A DNA stretch of 64,000 nt from Isoetes taiwanensis (GCA_021234155.1 JAJEKV010000010.1:6300871-6364870); one strand, 5' to 3'. Positions 1 through 11,753 are shown, counted from the first letter of the stretch. Numbers and translations are program-made. The notes: a model not told the origin generated them from the sequence alone.

Positions 1-15
1 TCAGACTCATACAAT

Positions 16-285
16 ATGTCTCAGGGCAGTGTAAATTCCTCATGCACTGTCGAGGAGAATGAGCTTTCTGTGCTGAATCACAGAAAGACTCATAACTCCA
101 TAACTGCACAAGCTTTGGTGCAGTATTTGGACATGGGCATTCGAGTGGAGCCCGAGTTATTCGACTGGGCTATGAACGCTCCAGTTCGGCAGAAGGTCCA
201 TGTCGAGTTTACCTTTGTGAAGATTTCTGGTCTTTGGGTTATGATGGAGATCAAAACACCCGAGACAAGTTGTGTTGCATGTTGA
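16..285 (+). CDS. Unidentified reading frame, possible 3' end of a gene
   Basis: An 89-residue frame opens with MSQGSVNSSCTVEENELSVL and ends CVAC-stop. No family is recognised. Mixed composition with charged and aromatic residues and a following AT-rich, T-tract-containing stretch would fit the last exon and 3' UTR of a gene that begins left of the window, but no splice site or domain proves this. It may equally be chance. No function is proposed. Confidence 0.2.
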   Translation: MSQGSVNSSCTVEENELSVLNHRKTHNSITAQALVQYLDMGIRVEPELFDWAMNAPVRQKVHVEFTFVKISGLWVMMEIKTPETSCVAC

Positions 286-978
286 AGACGGCCTCTTTTT
301 TTGTTTTGTTCTTCCTTTTCTTCAGCTTTACAGGTTTCTTTAGCTTTACAGGTTTCCTTTTGTGGAAGATGAATCCCCTGGAACACCCCTTTTTTGTAAA
401 AATACAGCAAATGTTGCTGTTGTACATGTTTTTTGGAGTAATAGAAAGGACAAACAGTTCCCTGTAACTTCATTTTGTAGTACCTTCATTTAGTTTTTTC
501 ACTAACAGATTTTGTGACAGGGACAAGTGAGCTTGGATCTGTAGCAGGGACAGAAGAGCTTGAATCTGAAGCTTTGAAGTGGGGTTGCTGATATCCCTTT
601 TTTTTCTTAAGTACATGCAGTGTAGTTAGAACTCGAGACTTACTTTTCATTGTTCAAGATTGTTTCATTCATTAGCACTACATTTGAGTGCATGCATACA
701 TATGTGAACCCGATTCAATGAATACAATTGAGTTTTTTCGTTTCACTGATATCTGATGTGTTTGAGTACTCTACTTTATGTTAAGTTTCTGCAAAGCAAA
801 GAATGTCATGCAAAGAAAATTTCTGCCACAAACAATGCAAGTAAAAGTTTTATAAAACAAGCAATGCAAATAAAGTTGCTGCTACAAATATTGCAATGAA
901 CTTTCATTCAACTTTGTATTTCCAAGCACATCAAGTTCTCACAACAACATGTTCATGGAGAGATGAAGCCCAGCTCAT
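286..978. other. Stretch without a recognisable gene
   Basis: AT-rich sequence with T tracts. Around 785-900 several short repeats of a CAATGCAA-like word occur. Nothing coding was recognised. The right part probably belongs to the 3' side of the Harbinger relic that follows on the minus strand. Confidence 0.5.
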
Positions 979-2328
979 TTACTTTTCCAGATTTTGGAGT
1001 AGGATGTGCCTGATCTGATCTCCCTCCTTTTTCAGCTTCCTGTTCATGTCTTGAGTCTCATAGTACTCGACATGAGGGCATTCTGGAGTTAGTGGCAAAG
1101 AAATCCAATCCCTTTCTCTCAAAAAATACGTGGTTCCATAGAAACAAAGACAAGCATGCACGATTTTGTCGGGCTTGTGATGCTTGAACAAGAAGACTCT
1201 TTAAGATTCTCCATTTCTCCTTGACAATACCAAATCCATTCTCAATTACAACTCGCCTCTGCAGATTCTCTTGTTGAATCGATTCTTTTTTTGTTATCGT
1301 GGTCCGAAAAACCTTTAGCGTAAATGGCCTCGCTAGGATATGCGTAATCTCCAAGCAATTGAGGAGGTATGTTTACAACTACATCTTCCTCAAGAGGCAT
1401 TCCTTTCTTGATCTTCTTCCCTTTAATCTAACAATAGGTTCCTCGCATATGGATTTGGAGGCCAACCTGTTATAAATGGTGCTTCTCCGAAATGTCCGTA
1501 ATCATGTACAGATCCTACTCTAATACAAATGATATTCACAAACAATTTACTATGAGTAACACAACCTTGAAACAAAATAGAATGTCTTTTATTCTTGCTT
1601 GTAGTAGTCATTTGCATGATCTTTTTCTTGGGTTTTCTAGACAAATATATGTGGCTCCCATCAACAAAGAAGAAACACGTTTGGCGCACAAAGGCCTCCT
1701 TAAATTCGCTATAATGTCAAGTAATCTCGCCTCGATGGAATAGCTACAAATCTCCTATACAAAGATGTTCTTGGAAGCCAAAGCTAGTGTGATCTTCCTC
1801 ACATATTTCTGATCGTTGATCGACCAAAGATAGAATCTCCTTCCAACATGCAGGAGATTCCCCATGAGCAAGGAAGTAAACTACCATAGCTACAGCCCCT
1901 TCTGGATCTATGGGAGGCCTTACTTTCCCCGCCGGGCTTTACAAAATATGGGGCTAGAAGACCTACCAGCCTTATTTATCGAATGATGCTCTTGACATCC
2001 TGTAACATTGCCTCCACATATCATCCTCATAAGAGGGCAAGCAATTCCAGGCATGGTTGTCAATGCTATCCCACTGTGTAGTCTGTCTCGGTGCAACCCA
2101 AAATCTTCTTGAAGGCCTCTTTAATCTGGCTGTCCCCAACAGAATCAAGGTAAATTGACAGCAAGTCATGAGTCGGCTGCATTCTATGGTTTCAGTCTCC
2201 ATAGCTAAGTCTAAGAGCTCGGAATCGTGATATGAATCCATCAGGTTTAGGCAAAACTGCTGCAATGCAATGCCGAGCATAATTGTGCGCAAAACCATTG
2301 CAATCATCCCCAAAATCAGAGGATCCAT
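979..2328 (-). pseudogene. PIF/Harbinger (DDE_Tnp_4) transposase relic
   Basis: Read on the minus strand, successive frames give a Harbinger nuclease in order. The N-terminal part (2328-1972) includes RRFWVAPRQTTQWDSI and DDMWRQCYRMSR. The first catalytic Asp lies in FFVDGSHIYL (about 1680-1650). The second is in VGSVHDYGHF (about 1515-1485). The catalytic Glu is in RRVVIENGFGIVKEKWRIL (about 1255-1200), followed by a C-terminal tail to 979. PIF/Harbinger transposases cut and paste DNA with help of a Myb-like partner, which is not seen here. The frame breaks several times, so this copy is dead. Terminal inverted repeats and a 3-bp target duplication were not located. Family assignment is firm; exact ends are not. 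Confidence 0.8.
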
Positions 2329-2564
2329 ATCAAAATATTGTTAATGCCGGACCATAACAGCGATTTGGGAAGCAAATGGAGGAAAATAAAATCCCATGAG
2401 GTCGGACTGTAGCAGAGCTTTGGGGAAAATGAAAGAAAGAAGGCCATTTCATGATTCCAAGATTGGTTCGCGCCAACAAATTGAATTCCGGCAGGCCGGT
2501 GGAATTTGGCGCCTTCGATTTCCGGTAACTCAGGGAAACGGCCGCTGTTAAGGCCCGAGAGAAG

Positions 2565-2629
2565 AGCTCCTCTCGAGCTCGAGAGGAGCTATATCGCAGA
2601 AAATTATATCTCGCCAGATATGGCGAGAG
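2565..2629. repeat. 26-bp perfect palindrome followed by a second hairpin
   Basis: Positions 2565-2590 form a perfect 26-bp palindrome centred on GAGCTC, with half-site AGCTCCTCTCGAG. Twenty bases further, 2610-2629 is a hairpin with 8-bp arms (TCTCGCCA / TGGCGAGA) around GATA. Both lie between the start of the Harbinger relic and the (GA)n tract. They could be subterminal structure of the element; no function is shown. Confidence 0.75.
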
Positions 2630-2653
2630 ACAAAAATTCATGTGGGAAACCTA

Positions 2654-2952
<299 letters not shown>

Positions 2953-3122
2953 ATCACACATCCACTGTTTCCATAAATCCCTATTGAAATTGGCATACTA
3001 ATGGCCAATAGGGCACACTCTCTCTCTAAAGCAAAAAGGAGGGAGAAAAACCCTCATTACAAAAAACACTCGGGCCAAATTGGTCTAAGCATTATTAAGA
3101 TTTCGTGCCAAAAGTGCATATA

Positions 3123-3363
3123 ATTATGCCACATCATCATCCACCTCACCAAAAAATGCCACCTCACCATACATGTCATCCACCATTTTGTTTTCCATCT
3201 CACACAAGTTGTTGACTAGGGGAAAAGATCTTTGCCATGTCACCATGCCATGTCACCATGCCATGTCATCATCCACCTCACCAAAGTTGGCCACCTCATC
3301 ACACATCATATTCCTTTTTATCTCACAAAATTTTGACTAAGGGAAAGGTTTTGCCAAGTCACC
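3123..3363. repeat. 132-bp degenerate tandem repeat rich in CCACCTCACC
   Basis: The word CATCATCCACCTCACC occurs at 3135 and 3267, and the following bases align with gaps up to a shared GACTA-GGGGAAAG-like block. In between, CCATGCCATGTCA is repeated three times (3235-3268). The repeats are old. No gene is seen here. Confidence 0.7.
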
Positions 3364-4589
3364 CTATGCCACGTCACCTTTGGTTGCCTACACATACCCT
3401 ATACTCACCACGTGTCCAAACTCCAAGGTCACACTATGTCAAAAGACAAAATATGTGCAAACAAATTATTTTCCTAAACATCCCTTTGCCTAGGCATTAT
3501 TGCGCCAGTGCCCACGTGCCACGTTGCCTTGGTCATATTTTTTGAAGGAAGCCTGTGGGATATTGTTCTTCGGCACAAAAATTCTCTGACCTAAAAAGGT
3601 TAGGCCAAGATCCGACCTCTCCGGTGGATCTGACCTGACAATCATGAGCTTCAACATCCTTTTTGTACCCTTGTGCCACCAAAACATGCATAAGCCAAAT
3701 CAAGCAAACCCAAATGCCAAGAATGTGCCGGAAATAAGAAAATAAAAGGGGGACAAGTTTTGGAAAAAGGGGTCGGCTTCTATGCGAATTTCTGACGTCT
3801 GAGCTATTGTATGTACCGGATTTGAAAGTATTTTGCGAAGAATGGCCTGCCTTGCATGAAGTTTAGTTGAATTTGATGCAAAAACCTTATTGTTTACCTT
3901 CTTATGATTATTTTGGATCCTGTGCCCAAGACTGAGAGCTTGGGAATTGATGTTTACCTTCTATGTGATAATCAAATGAGAGAAAATCCGACCTTGGTAA
4001 GTACTATTGTTATTTGACAGTGTGAATTCTTATTTCTCTATGCTAAAAATCCATAAACACAGAAGATAGAAACTATTAACAATATTTGAGTTGTCTTCTT
4101 GCACCATAGGATTTCTACAGTAATTACAATTCCAAAAATCATTAAAACACATCTCTAGAAACCATCTGCCTGTTCATTCTTGAATCAAGAACTGTATTGG
4201 CTGATAAACAATTCTTTCCCACAAAATGGCTGCAACTTGCTTTTGTGATGCCTGTGCACTTAGTTTGCAGAGCCATTAGAAGTTAAATCAGTTATCAAAA
4301 CTAAAGAAAGTGTTCGATCTCAAGAGTTGGCAAAACAAGCTCTCCGGTTGGGATATTGACTCAAATTTGACTTGGTCAGTAGGCTCAATTCCATAGAGAA
4401 GCCTAAGGAATTTGCAAATAGGCGTTGGTATACTAATCAAGCACATTGTTTAGAAGCCTTGTGGATTGAAATTATAGAAAACCTCTTAAAGATTGTTCCA
4501 GGGCAAGGTTTTTGCTGTGACTAGTTTTTTTTTCTGTTTAGGGAAACTGATCTATCTGGGTTCTTGAGTATAGTACTTGCAGAATTCTC
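3364..4589. other. Stretch without a recognisable gene
   Basis: AT-rich sequence. A short minus-strand frame at 3490-3687 containing VRSDPPERSDLG reflects an imprecise repeat of GATCCGACCTCTCCGG-type words and is not considered a gene. No LTR boundary for the retrotransposon to the right could be fixed; a small hairpin (GGTTGC ctata GCAACC) lies at 4602-4618. Confidence 0.5.
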
Positions 4590-4711
4590 TACAGAGTGGT
4601 TGCCTATAGCAACCTGGAGGTCCTATACCTTTGAGGTTGAGGGTTTTGTCCAGGAAAACCTTCAACATTTTGGAGGTCCTACCGAGATCCCACCTGGATC
4701 TTGGGGAACTC

Positions 4712-5220
4712 ATGGCTCCTAGAAAGAATATTGAAGCAACTGAACAGGTACACACTGAACCACCAGAGAATATAGGAATGTCTACAGTGCAGAATGGATC
4801 TACTAGTCAAAGCAACACAGGTGTGCAATACTTTGAACTTAATATGCCTGTTCCCCCACCAACTTTTGATCCAAGTGTCAATGCTAACAATTTTCTCAAG
4901 AATTTTGAGGAATACTATCTGGAGTACGGCCACAAGAAGGGAGGTAAGTTCTCAGAATTCAAGAAATGTTTCAAAAATGAGGAGGTAAGGGCTTGGTTGG
5001 ACTATGTGATCAGCACAGGGGTAAGTACTTGGGAAGAAATTGAGAAACAGTTCTTAGAAAGGTTTGGTAAGGCTATAGAACCACAAGATTTAGTCTTTGA
5101 ATTACAGTCTTTCAGCATTAGACTTGGGGAAACTGTGCATCAATATGTAGAAAGATTTTATGCTTATCTAATTAAGTGCCAAGTCAATCAAGTTCCAACA
5201 CTTTGCATTTGGTAGCCTGT
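4712..5220 (+). pseudogene. Ty3/gypsy retrotransposon gag (capsid) region
   Basis: The ATG at 4712 (MAPRKNIEATEQ) is chosen because the preceding in-frame codons look like untranslated leader. The frame holds a retrotransposon gag domain, including PPPTFDPSVNANNFLKNFEE, the W of VRAWLDYV and FLERFGKAIEPQDLVFELQS. This domain forms the virus-like particle of LTR retrotransposons in the cytoplasm. The frame ends at 5215 by frameshift, and the gag C-terminus continues in another frame from about 5176. Upstream LTR and primer binding site were not identified. Confidence 0.8.
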
Positions 5221-6804
5221 TTCATAAAGAGATTGAGCAGCAGACCTAGAGTTTACAGGAAGATGTATAAGCTACAAAAACAGGAAGGGTTTGATACTAT
5301 ACATAAAGCCTTTACTAAGGCTATTGAAATTGCAAACATGTTTTCTTATTTGCCTGATGACTCACATATGTCATATGACCCTTTCTTTCCAGATTATGAG
5401 CAAGAATATGGAGGCCCTGGCCCTATACCTGTGTATGCTGTTCAAAAGGAAAAGAAGAAAACAAGGATGGAAGAGGCAAATGCTCCTGAATCCGATGTGA
5501 GAGCAGAGATCACCAAGGTTTCTGAAGCCTTGCTTGAAGTTACTAGGCAATTACAAGAAATGAAGACCACAAGGCCAGAAAGGAAAACCTACCCCCCTTG
5601 TGCACATTGTTTTAGGGACACTCATTCTTCGGACTATTGTTGGTACAGGCCTTGTACTAAATGTGGTAAGAGGGGACATTTTGGTAAGGAATGCCCATTT
5701 TGTGCTTTCTGCAAATCTGTTGGCCATTATGAAGACAGGTGTAGTGTGAAGGAGTATTTTGCAAGACAGGAAGCATTGAAAAAATCTGACTCAAACATGT
5801 CAAATAATCCTACTCCAGACTCAAAACCTTCTTCAACAGTAAGGTTTGTTACTGATCCAGTGATGTCAATTAGGTTTATGCAGGAATCAGAAGAGCAGGA
5901 GGAGATTATGGCAGTACATACAAGGGCTATGCAGAACACAAGGGAAGAGGAGGTTGTTCAAGGAAGAATGGAACCAAAAATATTGAAAGAAAAACAAAGG
6001 GAAGACAATCAGGCTATACCTATTCCTCCACATCAAAGGTTTGTAAAAAAAGAAAAAGAGGTAGATGAATTTGATTCATTGATGAAGAATGCAAAGGTGA
6101 GTGTAGACTTGCTTAATTTGTTAAGGATTGCACCATCCTATAGGGAAAAAGTCTTAAGTCTAACCAAGGAAGATCATGTGAATTTGACACAAGAAGAACA
6201 GGTGGCTTTTACAAACCATATCAATGAACAAATGCTGGTGCAAAATGAATATGATCCAGGAGCTTTCACTTGTGCTGCAAAACTTGGCAAGCAAACCTTA
6301 TCTAAGGTATTGCTAGATGGAGGGTCTCCTTTGAATGTCATGCCTCATCACATAATGAAGTATTGTGGCTTAGAAATAGATAAAAAAGCACCCATGGTAC
6401 TTAAGTCCTTTTCCAACTCGAGAATCAATCCCATAGGAATCCTAAGTAATGTATTAATTGATGTGGAAGGCATTATTGTTGCTGCTAACTTTGTTGTGGT
6501 AGCTTTTGAAGGTGTGGATGATAAAACAGATATATATGATTTACTATTAGGCAGTAGATGGCTTTCTACAGTGGATGCAAGACCTATTTGGTCCAAAGGA
6601 GAATGTACCATATCAGATGGCAAGAAAACTGTAACCTTGCTTAATAAGCTGGGAGAATTTGAATCCTTAAACTTTATTGAAGAAGACATGCTTACATCAA
6701 ACCTTTTTGGTGAATATGAGTTACCTCTTGTTGTTTCCAACATAAGGACAGAGTCATTGACCAAGGTTAGCATTCCTTCACAAGAAAATTTTGCTTTCTT
6801 ATAG
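5176..6804 (+). pseudogene. Ty3/gypsy gag C-terminus, zinc knuckles and retropepsin-like protease
   Basis: A 540-residue frame continues the capsid. It has cysteine/histidine zinc knuckles (CAHCFRDTHSSDYC, CTKCGKRGHFGKEC, CAFCKSVGHYEDRC) at about residues 140-195. A retropepsin-like domain follows at about 355-490. The active-site loop reads LLDGGSPLNVMP, so the usual D-S/T-G is D-G-G, as in one group of plant gypsy proteases; the second half has DLLLGSRWL. Zinc knuckles bind RNA and the protease would mature the polyprotein. The frame stops at TAG (6802-6804), yet the same frame continues directly into RNase H, so the stop either is a mutation or was read through. Confidence 0.85.
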
Positions 6805-7258
6805 TTTGATGGTGGAATATCCAAAAAATTAAATATAGCTTCTTCTGCTGCTATCTTGAAAAATAAAGAAAATAAGTTGCTGGCTAAGGTAGGAAGGATT
6901 TATCCTAATACTACCTCGAATATGGCAGAATATAAAGCCATTATAGCAGGTCTTCAAGAAGCCAAACATATTGGTATAACTGATATAGTGATATTTGGAG
7001 ATTCTCAATTAGTTTGCAGGCAAATTTCAGGGGAATATCAGGCCAAGCAAGAAGATATGATAGCCCTCAGGCAGAGCTCACTGGTTTCAACAGCTGGGAA
7101 CTCAACCATGTTGCAAGAGATCTCAATAGTGAAGCAGATGCTCTTTGCAAGAATATGCTACTTGAGCACTTAGCAGAGGGAGCAATAAAAGAAGATGAAT
7201 TAGAAGAGGAGGACTTGAAGCAGTTACATCCCATTCTGGTAATCAAGAAAAAAAGGTG
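6805..7258 (+). pseudogene. RNase H domain of RVT_3 (archaeal-like) type between protease and RT
   Basis: Directly after the TAG the same frame reads FDGGISKKLN, then NMAEYKAIIAGLQEAK and VIFGDSQLVCRQISGEYQ. After a frameshift near 7080 it continues HVARDLNSEADALCKNML (frame open to 7259). These contain the D, E, D and last D expected for an RNase H fold. The wording (AEYKAIIAGL, GDSQLV) is that of the plant RVT_3 / archaeal-like type, not of the usual gypsy RNase H. RNase H removes RNA from the RNA:DNA hybrid in reverse transcription. The position, ahead of RT, is unusual. Confidence 0.8.
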
Positions 7259-7561
7259 AGTGAAGTAAAAATAGTAAAAGAAGGCCAAGAAAGAATTTTG
7301 TATCTGGGAGATCTATTCAGGAAGGAAGATGAACATCAGGTAACTCAACTCTTTGATGAATGGAAGGATGTTTTTGCTTGGGATTATAAAGAACTGATAG
7401 GAGTGGATAGGAAAGTTTGTGAGTTCGAAATTAGGATCAAAGAAAATGAGAAGCCTGTTATGCAGAAATTAAGGAGAATAAATGTTGCACTTCTGGAATT
7501 GATAAAGGAAGAGTTGTACAGAATGAAAGATGCTGGAGTCATAACAGAATCAAAGCTGTAG
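7256..7561 (+). pseudogene. N-terminus of Ty3/gypsy reverse transcriptase, truncated
   Basis: In a third frame the sequence LFDEWKDVFAWDYKELIGVD followed by KPVMQKLRRIN and YRMKDAGVI is the segment that precedes and opens the RT domain in plant gypsy elements. The catalytic YxDD region, integrase and 3' LTR are absent: homology ends at a stop (7559-7561) and the following sequence no longer looks coding. The element is therefore 3'-truncated or was cut by a later rearrangement. Confidence 0.75.
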
Positions 7562-9386
7562 AGTTCAAATCCTCCATTGGGTACGAGATTTCCTTTGTCG
7601 GAAGAGGTATTTCCAAGTAACCTAGTATTCAGCTGCACAGATGGGTCTACGAAGCCCAAGTTATTGGATCTGTTGCTATTTTTGGGTAGTAGAATGGCTA
7701 AGTGCCAAGAAAATGATGAGAATCCAAATCCATAAACTACCGAAAGAACAAGACAAAAGTCAAACGAGCTTAAGTCCGCTTAAAATATCCCATTGAGCTA
7801 CTCCTAGCCAGATGCCAATCTCCATTACTCAGTCAAAATTCAAAGGTAAATGAATATATATGTTACCATGCCATCAAGCTGCTCCTCCAGGAGACTTACA
7901 ATCGTTTTGTTGCAACAAGGTGGCCAATTACATAGCCAAGAACCTCACGTACAACTATAGCCTACATAATATTATTCTCTTATCAGAGGTAATAATCATA
8001 ATAGCATACGGTGCTGTCTATGTTATATATGGATATCTGCATGGGCCACCAAAAGAACAAGACAAAAGAGAAACAAGTTAAATCCGCTTAAACATGTCCC
8101 ATCCCATGGTTATGTTGTTACAATGCCAACTTTGCACAACGAACAATGGCTCTTTTAACTTAGTCTATGCATAAAAGTTGTACCTTAGTGGCTTTTTAGC
8201 TTAGTCTATGCGTGAAAATTGTAACCTTAATTCATGATTAAAAAGTTTCCATGGGCGGGACCATTCACCCTTTTCACATTTTTATAACTACTTAAGCTTA
8301 CATTAAAAGTGTCCAATTGTTGATGTCTCATGGTGGAGTTGCTTTGTAAAAGTTGTCTATGCCCATATATCTTTATATTGTTAGTCTTTCCAAGTAAACA
8401 ATCCATAAACTCTTAATGTTTAGCATGACATTGCCCTTGCGCTTCAAGAAATAAACTAGACAATCTACATAGAAAGGCATGCATTTTAATGGTAAACTCT
8501 CAAAGTGTTGCAATACATTATCTTTGCACTTAACTACTTCAAAATCTAGAAGAAACAATCCCTTGCATTTTGATGATTCTATATGTCAAACACTTAATGT
8601 GTTGCATTTGTAGTCATTAAAACGTATATAGGCACATAGACGTATATAGTGATGCTCGATATGCACATGTAACAAAGTATTGATAGTGATATGCAAATCT
8701 AGCGAAATAAGTGTCCTAGATCTAGGACTCGGATAATTGGCGTGATAGCATAAGTATCGCTAAGGTAGGAGGTAAGAAAATTTATCTGCTTACTTTGATG
8801 CGTATTGATACATACTTGAGATGCATGACCGCATAGTTGTATAACCAAAACATTTAAAATATGGATACAAACATCTAGTGGACTTGGGTTACTCCCGTTC
8901 TACAAAAGCCGTCAGATTGGTGCAACTTGCTTTCAACTATAGCATTAATGTAGAGGGATGATTGTCTACTCGTTAGAAAAACAGATTTATAACGCCTCTT
9001 CCATATAAGCCAAATAAGCCAACTTCTTGTATAACTACTTTCTTTTGTAAATGGTCTATGATCAGCTTCTTTTCTGGGTGATACCATACATCAAAATCTT
9101 AAGTTTAATATATATGATGATTGCACGGTCTGCAGTATGTCCATGCCATTACTTGATTAAAAAGTGGCATATGAAGTGCATTTTGTACCACAATATATTT
9201 ATATACAGAATTGACATATTTTTTTTGTATTTCAGTTCTGCTCTTTACAAATGTAACGGAAAATGTGGTTAAGAAAGCGAAATCAAGTAAGCTACCTTCT
9301 TATGTTGTTGTTTCTACATCGCTCAAGGTGTCAAGATGGCAACATATTAGATATTACTTGGATAAGACAAAAAGAAAAGAGAAAAC
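7562..9386. other. No gene seen; contains a spaced direct repeat
   Basis: AT-rich DNA. About 54 bp at 7740-7793 recurs at 8049-8102 (shared words AAAGAACAAGACAAAAG and TCCGCTTAAA), spaced 309 bp. The rest to 9386 shows no domain, splice structure or terminal repeat that I can support. Confidence 0.5.
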
Positions 9387-10873
9387 ATGGAGGATAATGA
9401 TAGAATTGTTTTAGAGAGATACAGAGAGAGAGATCGACAAAGAGCTAGAGAGCATTACGCAAATTTAACAGAGGAAGCTAGAGGGAGGATAACGTCAAAC
9501 CATAATGACAAAATAGATAAACGAATATCTCATGGCTACATCCATGGGTGAGAACCCAACAATTATAGATTTGAATATCACGTAGAGAGATAGAGAGTTT
9601 TATGCTAGTTTGTCAGAGGAAGATAGGGAGAGGACACGAAGTAGGAGAAGAGAACGATATGCCAATTTGTCTGTCATAATAGAGAAAGCATACGCCAAAG
9701 AGAAAGAGAACGTTATACAAACTTAGAGGATGAGGATAGAGAGAGAATTGAACAAAGGGTAAGTAGAATGATATGCAAACTTGCCTGAGGAGGATAGAAA
9801 TAGAATACGACAAAGAAATGTAGAATGCTATGTCAATTTACCTGAAGAGTATAGAGTGAAAATTTGGGAAAGAGAAGTAGAACACTATGCAAGCTTATCT
9901 GAAGAGAATAGCATACTGCAAAGACGAGCAAAATGCTACCAGGGCTTTTCGAACGAGATAGATTTAGAAATGCGAGAAAGGGCTAGAGAATGCTTAGGAC
10001 GATCCCACTCTAGACCTACAATAGATAGAAATCATACTTTTGCACATGCAGATCATAATGCATCATCTAGCCAAATGCGTATGCAGGAAGAGGATAGTGT
10101 GTCGGGAAAAATATCATCTGCATCAACCCATTGGCAAGGGCAAGTGGAACAAATGAACTTAGCCATACACCAAAGATGTATAATGTCTACACGGAATAAG
10201 CGATGTACATATTGTCAAATCTCGTTGCCCAATGTTGAGCATGATGGATTTTGTTGTAATAAGGGAAGATGGTTACTACCATCTTTGCCCCCCTTGCCCA
10301 TGACACTACAGAACCTTTACAACATGCAAGGATTTGCTGAACTATCAAGAAAAGTGAACAGACTATTTTGCTTTAGTATGTTTGGAATGAGTTGTGGGTT
10401 TGTAAATTTGGATTCCTTTGTCGGTGACTATTACGGGACGAACTTACCGTCGACTACGACCCATCGCAGAATCAGGCCATCAAATGCATTGGTATATCTA
10501 TGATGAGTCAGAACGGTATGCACATGCACGAAACCAAGATGTGCTATTTCAATGGGTAGCGATCATTGGCTCAATCCTCGACCAAATAAATCCATTTATT
10601 CGGAACCTCTGGACTATGGGAAGTTTGGGCTTGCCATCAACATATATAACCAGCGAAGGAGCGGTGGCAAGCAATGAGAGTGCAGCCATCGTAGATGTTA
10701 ACAACACAACTGAGATTGCACCACGGGTCGCAGAATTTTGGGTTCGAAATGAAGGAGAACCAACTTTCATGAATATCCTCGATCTGGTAAAAGCACACTG
10801 TGGTGTTCCACTTCGGCTGTCCCCCCTGTCCCCCCAAAATGTGGCGTTTGCATCTGCCACTTTTGTGGTATGA
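9387..10873 (+). pseudogene. Helitron Rep-helicase N-terminal region with repetitive lead-in
   Basis: The relic starts at ATG 9387 (MEDNDRIVLERYRERD). It first shows several copies of a 16-17 residue repeat of the form YANLxEEDRxRIRQRxxE (9405-9990, in shifting frames). It then shows a Cys motif (CTYCQISLPNVEHDGFCCNKG, about 10205-10270) and the Helitron_like_N domain: LPSLPPLPMTLQNLY, HRRIRP, and after a frameshift YRRLRPIAESGHQMHWYIYD. Helitron proteins copy themselves by a rolling-circle mechanism using a HUH endonuclease (Rep) and a PIF1-like helicase; neither the HUH motif nor the helicase is left. Several stops and shifts make this copy inactive. Confidence 0.75.
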
Positions 10874-11051
10874 AAGTATAATTATGGCACCGCTCAACTG
10901 CCATCATATAAGAATGGAGTCCCAATTTGTGGGGGAAATTCTAATTTCAAAAACTAAAATTCAAATTTCTATTCTTTGGCCCCTTCCTATTCTTTGCCTA
11001 CGTCCTGTTCTTTGGCTCCCTCCCTGCTGCAAGCTCCAATCCATTGTGGAT

Positions 11052-11753
11052 ATGGATGTCAATGAGGTAATCTGTCCACAAACCGGCATTTCAGACAGGA
11101 GAAAACGAAGAAGAACCAAGGAAGAAGAAACGTTGAAGAAAAGACGCCAGAGGAAAAGAAGAAGAGAAGAAACATTGGAGCTTGCAGAATTGGCAGAAGG
11201 ATCCGGTTCATCAAGAAGTGCAAGCAGTAAATGCTGTATTGTCCTTAATTTGCTAACGTCTTTCCATAAACAGACCAAAAGAATTGAGGATAGCATGAAG
11301 AAAGAAATTTTACTTGAGTTTTTGAGGGATAAAACATTGGAAAAATTCATAGAAGAATTAAAAGATTTGGAAGCCAAGAGCATCGTTATAAGGAGCCTCT
11401 GGGACTCCATGCAGACTGTGAAACTCTCTACCAGCAATGACTGCCTAGCAGCCAAGAATAGCTGCCTTGCAATGTCTGTACCACGCCGTGCAGATTCTGA
11501 AACAAGTGACAAAATCAGCTAGCGAGATCTTGGAAAGGTATTAGGTGTTCACCCAAGAAACCTACAAAAGGCAAAGAAAAAGAGGGAAGAGATTGATTAC
11601 AATGGTGGGAAATGGGTTTCTTATAAGAGGGCTAAAAGATTCGATGCAATTTCAGATGAACAGATAGAAAAGATTCAAAATTTTTGGATTGAGAACACCA
11701 GAGTGTCTCCTACACAAAGGATGTTAGAACTAGAAGATTGGAGAGAAATGTAA
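11052..11753 (+). pseudogene. Basic protein with an in-frame stop, transposon-like, unidentified
   Basis: From ATG 11052 (MDVNEVICPQTG) a frame encodes an Arg/Lys/Glu-rich helix (RRKRRRTKEEETLKKRRQ) that may be a nuclear localisation or coiled-coil segment, then a helical region. A TAG at 11520-11522 interrupts it. The same frame goes on for 76 residues with LGVHPRNLQKAKKKREEIDY and QNFWIENTRVSPTQRMLEL before stopping at 11753. The FWxxNTRVSP wording recalls, from memory only, a family of uncharacterised transposon-associated proteins of plants and animals; the name is not known to me. Keeping frame beyond the stop suggests a recent nonsense mutation. Confidence 0.45.
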
